33,427 bases of DNA from Paraburkholderia guartelaensis (GTDB taxonomy: Bacteria; Pseudomonadota; Gammaproteobacteria; Burkholderiales; Burkholderiaceae), in NCBI RefSeq assembly GCF_004353905.1, contig NZ_SMOD01000062.1, positions 1 to 33,427 on the forward strand, in the 5' to 3' direction. The position numbers were made by a program, and so were the translations under genes. Of this stretch, positions 6,841 to 14,455 are shown piece by piece (positions within the stretch are counted from its first letter, which is position 1; each line of letters starts with the position of its first letter). The notes under the pieces are model-generated. The model had not been told where the DNA came from. It worked only from the letters and a program-made list of their open reading frames with translations, and ran no database searches.

Positions 6841-8265
6841 TCAGAGGAAGTTCCTGATCAGCATCGTCACCCACGACCAGGCACCGCCGCAGCCGGCGGC
6901 CCGGCACCGTGCATCGGGATCCGCCAGAAGGCGGCCATTGGCGTCGCTCACCGAATTTGAGTTGCGCAGGAAGTACGCCACGCTGTCTTGCAAGGGATCG
7001 AGCCCGTCCTCAGGGATATCTATCCACAGGCCGTTTTCGGTATTCAAGCGGGCCGACAGTGAATCGAAATTGAAACTGCCGAGATAATATCGATGGCCGT
7101 CGATGAGGACCAGCTTGGCGTGCATCATGCGGTTGTCTCGGTCGGAATATTCGCGCACCTCGATCCCGGCATTCACCAAGCCGGGCAGATCGTCGGCATA
7201 GGCGCGCCCGACTGCGGGGAATTCCTGCGTGATGCTCGCCAGCGAGGCGCTCACCAGAATCACGTGGACACCTTCGCGCCGCTTGCGCTCAAGCGCCTCG
7301 CGCAGTTCCGGCACCAGGATCACGTAGGGGTTGATGATCAGGATTTCGTGCTGTGCCGTATCGAACGCTTGTAGCATGTCCTGCAACGTGCCTGGCGAGC
7401 GCTTGTCGGGCCAGTCGTGGACATAGCGCAGGCGCTCGCAGGCGATCGGCATCCAGGCGGGATCAAAATTCGCCCCGGGAGCGGGCGGAGCGGCGGGATC
7501 ATTGGGCGTATCGGTGGCAGTGGGTGTATCGGTAGCGGCCAGGTCTGGCGCCTCGGCTTCAGCATCGAGCGGAGCCAGCAGCCATTCGCGCCAATAATGG
7601 ATGCGCGCCGGGTCCAGCGTCGCATAACCCTGCGAGTTGACATAAGGACTTGCGACCTTGAGGAATTTTTCCGGCTCGGGGCGAACCACTTCCGGGCTAT
7701 TCCAGAACAGGGCGAAATGCTGGTACATGGCGTGCAGGGAGGAAGCCTCCTGGCCGGGGTCGCCCGACACCATCAGATCGCGCTCGCTGAGCCAGTTGCG
7801 GAAACTCTCGTCCCAGATCGAGGTACTGCCGATCACGGCCGTGTCGCCAACCAGGAACAGTTTGTCGTGCATGCGATGCGAGATCTCGACGAGATCGGAT
7901 CGTGGATGGAAGATTCGGAGTTCAATGCCGGGCGCAACTTCGTGCAGGGCGACGATGAGCTCGTCCTCGAACGGGTAGTGCGGCTCGGGGCCGATGCCGT
8001 CGATCAGCAGTTTGACCGGCACGCCTCGGCGCGCAGCCTCGACCAGATGACGCAACAGCAGGCCGCCGGTCTGATCGATTTTGAAGATGTAGGCGAGGAT
8101 GCGGATCTGCTCGGCAGGCGTGGCACGGTCGACCAGCGCAATCCGCGACTGCATCAACTGACCGTCGTCTAGACTGGCGACCAGGTCGACACATTGCGCG
8201 TGGCCTTGCTGAGAAGAGGCCAGCACGCATGCCAGAATGAGCGCCAGGCTTCTCGTTGTGGTCAT
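6841..8265 (-). CDS. Exported phospholipase D-like protein (ClsC/YmdC-like)
   Basis: This 474-residue protein has a signal peptide (cleavage probably after GHAQ, ~24) and two PLD half-domains. The second HKD motif is canonical: HAKLVLID followed by GSFNFDSLSARLNTE, as in YmdC-type cardiolipin synthases. The first is HDKLFLVGD, where the Asp sits one place late (Gly at the normal position). Between the halves is a low-complexity Thr/Pro/Ala linker with repeated TATDTP units at about 247-268. The two-HKD layout suggests phospholipid or phosphodiester transfer/hydrolysis in the periplasm. The gene stands alone on the minus strand. Confidence 0.88.
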   Translation of the reverse strand: MTTTRSLALILACVLASSQQGHAQCVDLVASLDDGQLMQSRIALVDRATPAEQIRILAYIFKIDQTGGLLLRHLVEAARRGVPVKLLIDGIGPEPHYPFEDELIVALHEVAPGIELRIFHPRSDLVEISHRMHDKLFLVGDTAVIGSTSIWDESFRNWLSERDLMVSGDPGQEASSLHAMYQHFALFWNSPEVVRPEPEKFLKVASPYVNSQGYATLDPARIHYWREWLLAPLDAEAEAPDLAATDTPTATDTPNDPAAPPAPGANFDPAWMPIACERLRYVHDWPDKRSPGTLQDMLQAFDTAQHEILIINPYVILVPELREALERKRREGVHVILVSASLASITQEFPAVGRAYADDLPGLVNAGIEVREYSDRDNRMMHAKLVLIDGHRYYLGSFNFDSLSARLNTENGLWIDIPEDGLDPLQDSVAYFLRNSNSVSDANGRLLADPDARCRAAGCGGAWSWVTMLIRNFL

Positions 8266-8598
8266 GAGATGGCGAACGGGTTCGATGTGTCTGCGGCCCT
8301 ACGTCCTTGAAGGTCGGGAAGGCTTTGTCGCGTTAGCGCGGTCAAGTAGCTCGCTGTGACTTCGAGAAGGTAACAGAACGGCGAGCCCGAGATAGTTACC
8401 GTGGACAAGAGCGGCGCGAATCTGGCTGCACATCAAGCACGCAGTGGACCGAACATCAGCGCAGTTGAAAGGAAAGAATGGCTTTCCGGAATGTCCGATT
8501 GTCGCCGATCTATGAGCACTGTTCCAACGACCGCTCGTGGCCGACCGGCGCCCGATGCAATCCGCCCCGCCCAACCCGGAGCTTCATTGCGTGGCGTT
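8266..8598. other. Intergenic, nothing recognised
   Basis: No reading frame with recognisable protein character is present. The stretch sits between the PLD gene promoter side and the AraC relic, and may be decayed coding DNA. Confidence 0.35.
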
Positions 8599-8795
8599 TT
8601 ACGAGGCAATCACTTGTTGTCGTACCCGACTCGGCGCCACGCCTGTCCACCGTTTATAGGCCTGCGAAAACGAGGACAGGTCACTGAACCCCAATTCCTG
8701 GGCGATCTCCGTGAGTGACAGGCGTCCCTCGTCGATCAATGTCTGTGCCCTCGCTTTGCGCACGGCGTTCGATATGTCCCGGAAACAGGCGCCTT
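8599..8795 (-). pseudogene. AraC-family regulator, C-terminal HTH relic
   Basis: In one minus-strand frame ending at a TAA at 8599-8601, the sequence reads as the second half of an AraC DNA-binding domain: FRDISNAVRKARAQTLIDEG, then LTEIAQELGFSDLSSFSQAY and KRWTGVAPSRVRQQ. The frame has no start codon and hits a stop just upstream (near 8820), so the ligand domain and first HTH are missing. The break at about 8785-8800 coincides with the beginning of the hydrolase fragment on the other strand. Confidence 0.8.
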
Positions 8796-9269
8796 GAAAC
8801 CGCCCTGAACCCTTTCATGGGCCGTGTGGGTGGCCCGATGCTGAACTTCGCGGCGAAGACCCCACTGAAATGCGTGCGTATGCCCATGACAGTGGCCAGC
8901 AAGATGTCTGCACTTGTGAACAACGAAGACGCGCTGAAGGTCTGGCTGTCGGACAAGCGCTCGGCTGGCAACGCGATGACGATGGCCTTTCTTGGCTCCT
9001 ACTTGTCATATCAGCCCGTGACGGAGCCGGAGGATTTCAACGTCTGCCCGATCCTGTTGACTCAGCCCGCAGTAGATCGTTGGACGCCATTGCATCTGAG
9101 CGAACCGTTCCTCAAGCGTATCCAGAAGGTGCCAGTGAATGTTGTGATGCTCGAGAGCGCTGGGCATTATCCACTCGAGCAGCCGGGACTCTCGCAGATG
9201 GTGGACGCCATCGACGCGTTCTACCGTAATGGAGCGGCTCGACAGCAGGGGATCGAATGGCTGCCTTGA
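8784..9269 (+). pseudogene. Alpha/beta hydrolase, N-terminally truncated
   Basis: From about codon 24 of an open frame, the sequence resembles the second half of an alpha/beta hydrolase. It contains a lid-like region (LNPFMGRVGGPMLNFAAKTP), the acid-loop segment LLTQPAVDRWTPL, and the catalytic His in ESAGHYPLEQPG. The N-terminal half with the oxyanion region and the GxSxG nucleophile is absent. Sequence before 8784 in this frame is only the reverse of the AraC relic. An upstream ATG at 8715 could allow translation of a chimera, but it would lack the nucleophile. Confidence 0.75.
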
Positions 9270-9406
9270 CGATAAAGCGATCTTTTGGCGTGACGGTTCT
9301 CGGTCTGCGCCTTTCCATGCGGCGTCCAACGATCGCGCGCGGAGGGCGTCCCGGATGCGTGTCTGATGCATCAGGCGGAAACCGGCCAGCTCACCCGCAA
9401 ACCCCC

Positions 9407-9441
9407 TTGTAGCAATCCAATATTTCGAATATATTGGAAAT
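9407..9441 (+). promoter_or_regulatory. arsR promoter overlapping a palindromic operator
   Basis: A -35-like TTGTAG (9407-9412), a 17-base spacer and a -10-like TATATT (9430-9435) lie directly before the arsR ATG at 9442. An inverted repeat, CCAATAT-N7-ATATTGG (9417-9437), covers the spacer and -10, as expected for ArsR autorepression. The -10 is only 6 bases from the start codon, so transcription could begin at or near the A of ATG. Confidence 0.65.
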
Positions 9442-9765
9442 ATGGAAGAGAGAGACGTTGTTCGCGCCCTTGCGGCGCTCGCCCACGAAGTGCGCCTGCG
9501 CGTGTTCCGGATGCTGGTTGTAGCCGGGCCGGGCGGCTTGACGCCTGGCACCATCGCGACTCAGCTGGATCTGCCCAATGCAACGCTCTCCTTTCACCTG
9601 AAGGAGTTGATGCACGCCGGGCTGGTCACACAGGAGCGCGACGGGCGCAGCTTGATCTATCGGGCCGCCTACGAGCAGATGAACGCGGTGCTTGGCTTTC
9701 TGACCGAGAACTGCTGCCAGGGGCAGGTGTGCCTCGCGCCCGGCACAGATTCGTGCAAATGCTGA
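9442..9765 (+). CDS. arsR: ArsR-type arsenic-responsive repressor
   Basis: This 107-residue winged-helix protein has ALAHEVRLRVFRML at the N-terminus and the recognition region LPNATLSFHLKELMHAGLV (about 44-62). It lacks the classical ELCVCDL metal site in helix alpha-4. It ends instead in a Cys-rich tail with Cys91, Cys92, Cys97, Cys105 and Cys107, like the Acidithiobacillus ferrooxidans type ArsR in which C-terminal cysteines bind As(III). In this family, arsenite or organoarsenical binding releases the repressor from DNA. It is the first gene of the arsenic operon, and the palindrome overlapping its promoter suggests self-control. Confidence 0.92.
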   Translation: MEERDVVRALAALAHEVRLRVFRMLVVAGPGGLTPGTIATQLDLPNATLSFHLKELMHAGLVTQERDGRSLIYRAAYEQMNAVLGFLTENCCQGQVCLAPGTDSCKC

Positions 9766-9776
9766 CGGAGACCTCC

Positions 9777-10253
9777 ATGAAGCGGTTTCACATCCACATT
9801 CACGTTGACGATATCGCAACCAGTGTCGCGTTCTATTCGAAGCTGTTCGGTGCAGAGCCGACGCGCATCGAAACGGATTACGCCAAGTGGATGCTCGACG
9901 ATCCTCGCGTGAACTTCGCGATCTCAACGCGCGGTACAAAGGTCGGTGTGGACCACCTGGGTTTTCAGGTGGATGACGCGGCGGAGCTCGCCGAACTCGC
10001 GCAGCGTGCGCAGGCAGCGGATATGAGCCTGCTCGACCAGGGCGAAACGACCTGCTGCTATGCGCGCAGCGACAAGCACTGGGTCGTCGATCCACAAGGG
10101 ATCGCGTGGGAGCACTTTCATACCCTGGACAGCGCGCCCGTCTATGGCGAAAGCCGGCAGGTAGAGCCGGCGCCGGGCGCCGCGGCCTGTTGCGGGCCGA
10201 GCGGCAAGCCTGTTGCCATTCCCGTGAAGCCGGCCGGTTCGGCCTGCTGCTGA
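9777..10253 (+). CDS. arsI: ArsI/CadI-family VOC protein, probable C-As lyase
   Basis: This 158-residue protein has a VOC fold starting MKRFHIHIHVDDIATSVAFY. The key mark is GETTCCYARSDKHWV with the vicinal pair Cys93-Cys94, which in ArsI binds trivalent organoarsenicals before C-As bond cleavage. His60 (VDHLGF) and Glu112 (AWEHF) are likely iron ligands. A Cys/Gly/Pro-rich tail (AAACCGPSG, ending SACC) may carry extra thiolate sites. Related CadI proteins are cadmium-induced, so the exact substrate is not certain. It starts 11 bases after arsR with GGAG ahead. Confidence 0.87.
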   Translation: MKRFHIHIHVDDIATSVAFYSKLFGAEPTRIETDYAKWMLDDPRVNFAISTRGTKVGVDHLGFQVDDAAELAELAQRAQAADMSLLDQGETTCCYARSDKHWVVDPQGIAWEHFHTLDSAPVYGESRQVEPAPGAAACCGPSGKPVAIPVKPAGSACC

Positions 10254-10277
10254 TCGCGCATCGCGTCCGATAACACC

Positions 10278-10772
10278 ATGACCACCAACGTCCTGATCCT
10301 TTGCACGCACAATTCTGCGCGCAGCGTGCTTTCCGAGGCCATGCTCAATCACTGGGCGCACAAGCTCGGCAAGGACGTGCGGGCGTTCAGCGCCGGCAGC
10401 GCCCCAAGCGGCCGCATCAATCCGTTCGCGCTCGAAGCGTTGTCGAACGCGGGTATCGATACGCAAGGCTATCGCAGCAAGAGCTGGGATGAATTCGCGC
10501 AGGACGGCGCGCCGCCAATGCGCATCGTCATCACCGTGTGCGACAGCGCGGCCGCGGAACAGTGTCCGTTCTGGCCGGGTAGCCCGGTCAAGGTGCACTG
10601 GGGCTACGCCGATCCGTCGAACGCGCAGGGCGGCGACGAAGGCAAGCGTCAGGCATTCGAGCTTACGCGCCAGGCCATCGGCTATCGCATGCTGCAATTG
10701 CTCGAACTGCCACTGGAGAGCCTGGGGAACGCTGACCTTCAGCAGGCACTGGACGTCATCCTGCAAAGCTGA
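10278..10772 (+). CDS. arsC: Arsenate reductase, LMW-phosphatase fold
   Basis: This 164-residue cytoplasmic protein has the P-loop CTHNSARS (Cys9 to Arg15) and the second redox region TVCDSAAAEQCPFWPG with Cys88 and Cys96. These are the three cysteines used in the LMW-PTPase-type arsenate reductases that reduce As(V) to As(III) with thioredoxin, or with glutathione/glutaredoxin in some members. It lies 24 bases after arsI and 23 bases before the acr3 gene, whose product exports its arsenite. Confidence 0.93.
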   Translation: MTTNVLILCTHNSARSVLSEAMLNHWAHKLGKDVRAFSAGSAPSGRINPFALEALSNAGIDTQGYRSKSWDEFAQDGAPPMRIVITVCDSAAAEQCPFWPGSPVKVHWGYADPSNAQGGDEGKRQAFELTRQAIGYRMLQLLELPLESLGNADLQQALDVILQS

Positions 10773-10795
10773 ACCCGTCTCCATCGAGTTGTCCC

Positions 10796-11866
10796 ATGAA
10801 TGCATCCAACGTCGCCGCTTCGCGAAAGAGCGCTGCGAAAGCCCCCATCAGTTTCTTCGAGCGATACCTGACCGTCTGGGTTGCGCTGTGCATCGTTGCC
10901 GGCATCCTGTTTGGCCAGGTGCTGCCAGGTGTCTTTCAGGCAATTGGCCGGATGGAATACGCACACGTCAATCTGCCGGTCGGTCTGCTGATCTGGGTGA
11001 TGATCATCCCGATGCTCGTCAAGGTCGACTTCGGCTCGCTGCATGAAGTGCGGCAGCACATCAGGGGCATTGGTGTCACGCTCGTCGTCAACTGGCTGGT
11101 CAAGCCTTTCACGATGGCGTTCCTCGCGTGGCTCTTCATCAAGCAGTTGTTTGCGCCGATGTTGCTCGCTGCGCAGCTCGACAGTTATGTGGCCGGACTG
11201 ATCCTGCTGGCGGCCGCGCCCTGCACGGCGATGGTGTTCGTCTGGAGCCGCCTGACGGGAGGCGACCCGTTGTTCACACTCTCGCAGGTCGCACTCAACG
11301 ACAGCATCATGGTGGTCGCGTTTGCGCCGCTCGTCGGCCTGCTGCTCGGCATCTCGGCAATCATGGTGCCGTGGGCAACACTGCTCACCTCGGTCGTGCT
11401 CTACATCGTCATTCCGGTGATCCTCGCGCAGATCCTGCGCAAGGTGCTGCTCGCGAGAGGTGAAAAGGCGTTTGAGGCCGCGATGGCAAAGATCGGCCCC
11501 TGGTCCATCACGGCGCTGCTCGCGACGTTGGTATTGCTGTTCGCTTTCCAGGGTGAAGCGATTCTGAAGCAGCCGCTCGTGATCGTGCTGCTTGCCGTTC
11601 CGATCCTGATCCAGGTGTTCTTCAATTCGGCGCTGGCGTACTGGCTCAATCGTGCGGTCGGCGAAAAGCACAACATCGCCTGCCCGTCGGCCCTGATCGG
11701 TGCCTCGAATTTTTTCGAACTGGCCGTCGCCACTGCAATCGGCCTGTTCGGTTTCAACTCGGGCGCCGCGCTCGCGACGGTCGTGGGCGTGCTGATCGAG
11801 GTACCGGTCATGCTGCTCATCGTGCGCATCGTCAATCGCTCGAAGCGCTGGTACGAGTGCGCTTGA
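10796..11866 (+). CDS. acr3: ACR3-type arsenite efflux permease
   Basis: This 356-residue membrane protein of about ten transmembrane segments has the ACR3 signature APCTAMVFVWSRLTGGDP, with Cys143 equivalent to the essential TM4 cysteine. Glu308 in ASNFFELAVATAIG matches the essential TM9 glutamate. It exports As(OH)3 using the proton motive force. The N-terminal ~20 residues are polar and cytoplasmic. It is often labelled arsB in genome annotation, but it belongs to the ACR3 and not the ArsB family. Confidence 0.93.
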   Translation: MNASNVAASRKSAAKAPISFFERYLTVWVALCIVAGILFGQVLPGVFQAIGRMEYAHVNLPVGLLIWVMIIPMLVKVDFGSLHEVRQHIRGIGVTLVVNWLVKPFTMAFLAWLFIKQLFAPMLLAAQLDSYVAGLILLAAAPCTAMVFVWSRLTGGDPLFTLSQVALNDSIMVVAFAPLVGLLLGISAIMVPWATLLTSVVLYIVIPVILAQILRKVLLARGEKAFEAAMAKIGPWSITALLATLVLLFAFQGEAILKQPLVIVLLAVPILIQVFFNSALAYWLNRAVGEKHNIACPSALIGASNFFELAVATAIGLFGFNSGAALATVVGVLIEVPVMLLIVRIVNRSKRWYECA

Positions 11867-11885
11867 AAATTATGGAAACAACCAT

Positions 11886-11948
11886 ATGAGTTGCGTCGTC
11901 ATCTATCACAGCGAAATGGTCTGCAGTGCGGAGGGCGCGCATGTCTGA
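11886..11948 (+). CDS. Possible 20-residue ORF overlapping the arsH start
   Basis: A short frame opens at an ATG 19 bases after acr3 and reads MSCVVIYHSEMVCSAEGAHV. It stops at 11948, overlapping the arsH ATG (11941) by eight bases. It contains two Cys (3 and 13). It could be a coupled leader peptide or the relic of another ars gene. The upstream GGAAA is a poor ribosome binding site and codon evidence is negligible at this length. Confidence 0.3.
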   Translation: MSCVVIYHSEMVCSAEGAHV

Positions 11949-12663
11949 TCTTGCAACCGACTTGCCGCAGGTTGACCCGGCGCTATTCCGCGTTCCTGAT
12001 ATCAACCGGCTTCAGGCCACAAAGACGTCGCCCCATCCGCCGCGCATCCTGCTGCTCTATGGTTCGCTGCGTGAGCGCTCGTTCAGCCGCCTGCTGAGCG
12101 AAGAAGCGGCGCGCCTGCTCACGGCGATGGGCGCTGAAGTTCGCACGTACAACCCAAGTGGCCTACCGTTCCCCGACGACGCCCCCGACACTCACCCGAA
12201 TGTGGCCGAGTTGCGGGACCTGGTACTGTGGTCGGAAGGCATGGTCTGGTGCTCCCCGGAGCGTCACGGCGCGATGACGGGCATCATGAAATCACAGATC
12301 GACTGGATTCCGCTCTCGGTCGGCGCGATCCGGCCGACGCAGGGCAAGACGCTCGCGGTGATGCAGGTAAGCGGCGGCTCGCAGTCGTTTAACGCGGTCA
12401 ACCAGATGCGTGTGCTGGGTCGCTGGATGCGCATGCTGACCATCCCGAACCAGTCGTCGGTAGCCAAGGCATTCACGGAGTTCGATGAAGCCGGCCGCAT
12501 GAAGCCTTCGGCCTACTTCGATCGAGTCGTGGACGTGATGGAAGAACTGGTGAAGTTCACGCTGCTGACTCGCGACATCGGTCCGTATCTGGTCGACCGT
12601 TACAGCGAACGCAAGGAAAGCGCTGAGGAACTGATGAAGCGCGTGAATCAGACCCGCATCTGA
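11941..12663 (+). CDS. arsH: ArsH, NADPH-dependent FMN reductase / organoarsenical oxidase
   Basis: This 240-residue flavodoxin-like protein has the FMN phosphate loop LYGSLRERSFSRLL (about 35-48) and the ArsH-typical SPERHGAMTGIMKSQIDWIP. ArsH oxidises trivalent methyl and aromatic arsenicals to less toxic pentavalent forms using NADPH. The ATG at 11941 is chosen over an upstream in-frame ATG at 11926 because GGAGG lies seven bases before it. With ArsI it gives the operon two organoarsenical functions. It ends three bases before the MFS gene. Confidence 0.92.
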   Translation: MSDLATDLPQVDPALFRVPDINRLQATKTSPHPPRILLLYGSLRERSFSRLLSEEAARLLTAMGAEVRTYNPSGLPFPDDAPDTHPNVAELRDLVLWSEGMVWCSPERHGAMTGIMKSQIDWIPLSVGAIRPTQGKTLAVMQVSGGSQSFNAVNQMRVLGRWMRMLTIPNQSSVAKAFTEFDEAGRMKPSAYFDRVVDVMEELVKFTLLTRDIGPYLVDRYSERKESAEELMKRVNQTRI

Positions 12664-12666
12664 CTT

Positions 12667-13911
12667 ATGGCGCCTTCCGCTTTCGATCGCACGTCAGAAG
12701 AGAACACTGCAACATGGGCACTGGCCATCGCCCAACTGGTCGCGTGGGGCGCCGTCTATTACGCATTTTCGCTCTTTGTTGTGCCGATGGAGCGCGAGCT
12801 GGGATGGAGCCGGGCATCGACCAACGCGGCGCTTTCACTCGGGCTGCTGGTTTCCGGACTGGCTGCGTACCCGGTCGGGAAGTGGATTGACCATGGCCAC
12901 GGGCGCAGGGTGATGACAGCGGGATCACTGCTCGCGTCCGTCATGCTGGTGCTCTGGTCACAGGCAGGCAGCCTCGTGACGCTCTTTGCTGCCTGGGTGG
13001 GGCTGGGCGTCGCGATGGCGGCGACACTCTACGATCCGGTGTTCGCGATTCTCACACGGGACTATCCCCGCAGCTTCCGCACGAAGATCACACTGGTCAC
13101 GCTCGTCGCGGGATTTGCCAGTACGGCATTCATTCCACTCACGCAGGGACTCGTCGACACGCTAGGTTGGCGGCATGCGTTGCTCGCGCTCGCGTCGATC
13201 AACGGCTTTGTGTGCCTGCCCATCCACTGGATGGCGTTGCGCGATGACTCGAGCATCACGGCACCTGCGGTCAACAAGGCGAGAATCAAGGCCGAGAACG
13301 ACAAGTCTGTCAGGTGCGCTCTCCGAACGCCGGTGTTCTGGGCGCTCGCGATCTGCTTCACCGCCTACTATGCGACCTTCGCCGCACTGACGTTCCACCT
13401 GGTTCCGCTTATGGTCGAGCGCCACGTGTCGCAGCCTGTCATTCTCGCGACGATGGCGGTCATCGGTCCGTCGCAGGTGCTCGCACGGATGCTGTGGTTC
13501 ACGCTTGGACGGAATGTATCGCCGCAGATCGTAGGCCTCGTTATCACCACAGCTTTCCCGGTGTCGGTTGTTGTGCTGCTGGTAGCCGGGACATCGCCCG
13601 TAGCGCTGATCCTGTTCGCGGTCATCTACGGAGGCGCAAACGGCATGATGACGATCCTGCGCGGCACCATCGTGCAGGATGTGATGTGGACGGAAGGTTA
13701 TGGGGCAGTCAGCGGGTTGCTGTCTGCGCCTTCGAACATCGCGAAAGGCATCGCTCCGATCTCGGCGGCCCTGATCTGGTCGATCGGGCAAAACTACGTG
13801 CCAGTCGAATGGGTAGTGCTGCTTGTTTCGCTTGTTTCCACAGCGGCGTTTGGCATGGTTGCACTCTCTGCGCATCGTCGCAGTTCTGTCATGGCGGCAA
13901 CGACCGAATGA
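12667..13911 (+). CDS. MFS transporter of the arsenic operon
   Basis: This 414-residue major facilitator protein has about twelve transmembrane segments. The loop 2-3 motif is WIDHGHGRRVM, and the first helix region is WALAIAQLVAWGAVYYAFSL. A long polar central loop (about 195-220) separates the two six-helix halves. With its start three bases after arsH it is surely in the same transcript. MFS proteins in ars operons include ArsJ and ArsK; the gene lacks a GAPDH partner, so ArsJ is unlikely, and an ArsK-like or organoarsenical exporter is a fair inference. Substrate is not determined. Confidence 0.85.
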   Translation: MAPSAFDRTSEENTATWALAIAQLVAWGAVYYAFSLFVVPMERELGWSRASTNAALSLGLLVSGLAAYPVGKWIDHGHGRRVMTAGSLLASVMLVLWSQAGSLVTLFAAWVGLGVAMAATLYDPVFAILTRDYPRSFRTKITLVTLVAGFASTAFIPLTQGLVDTLGWRHALLALASINGFVCLPIHWMALRDDSSITAPAVNKARIKAENDKSVRCALRTPVFWALAICFTAYYATFAALTFHLVPLMVERHVSQPVILATMAVIGPSQVLARMLWFTLGRNVSPQIVGLVITTAFPVSVVVLLVAGTSPVALILFAVIYGGANGMMTILRGTIVQDVMWTEGYGAVSGLLSAPSNIAKGIAPISAALIWSIGQNYVPVEWVVLLVSLVSTAAFGMVALSAHRRSSVMAATTE

Positions 13912-14028
13912 CAAACCGTGATATGCACCGACGAAAAAACCGTTCGTGAGCTGAACGCCCGGAGGGGTGTTTAGAACGGCCATTCGGTGGAGTTGCGTCA
14001 ATGTCCGGACATGGCCGAACCCGGGAGT

Positions 14029-14207
14029 GCGCTAACCACGTGACCGTGAGCATCGGAGTTGCGCTGTATCACGAGGACGAGTTCGATCTGAGCCCCGCTT
14101 TCGAGCGTGCTGACCAGGCCCTGTACCGCGCCAAGGAGGCAGGCCGTAACCGGGTCGAGCCGGAAGCGCTGTCTGACCAGCGCGGCAAGCCATCGGCCGC
14201 AACCTAG
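14029..14207 (+). pseudogene. GGDEF (diguanylate cyclase) C-terminal relic
   Basis: Only the last part of a GGDEF domain remains: VTVSIGVALYHED, then AFERADQALYRAKEAGRNRVE. This is the strand-helix segment after the active-site loop, which itself is missing. Sequence upstream of about 14029 does not continue the domain. An ATG at 14001 opens the frame, but the product could not bind GTP. Confidence 0.75.
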
Positions 14208-14455
14208 CCGGGCATTGACTCCGGGGCAGCCTCACTGGAATGGCCGATTCCTGAGCGGAAGCGACACCTGAATGTCTAAGCGAAGGAGCGCGCGAATGGC
14301 TGGTCGTGGCCGGCTACTGTCCGATGCGATCGGCTGAAACCGACTCTGAAGAGACCCTCGACCCAAGGACGCACGAACGGCAACTTTCAAGGTGCAATGG
14401 ACGATCGCCGAGCCGATTCATCTGGCACTCGCGGTGCGCCGAACTACGCTGGGAC
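14208..14455. other. Intergenic, nothing recognised
   Basis: This is a stretch between the GGDEF relic and the convergent hydrolase. No convincing gene, repeat or terminator is seen. Confidence 0.35.

Noticed and set aside
13912..14000. Terminator after the MFS gene
   Set aside because: No convincing GC-rich stem followed by T residues is visible.
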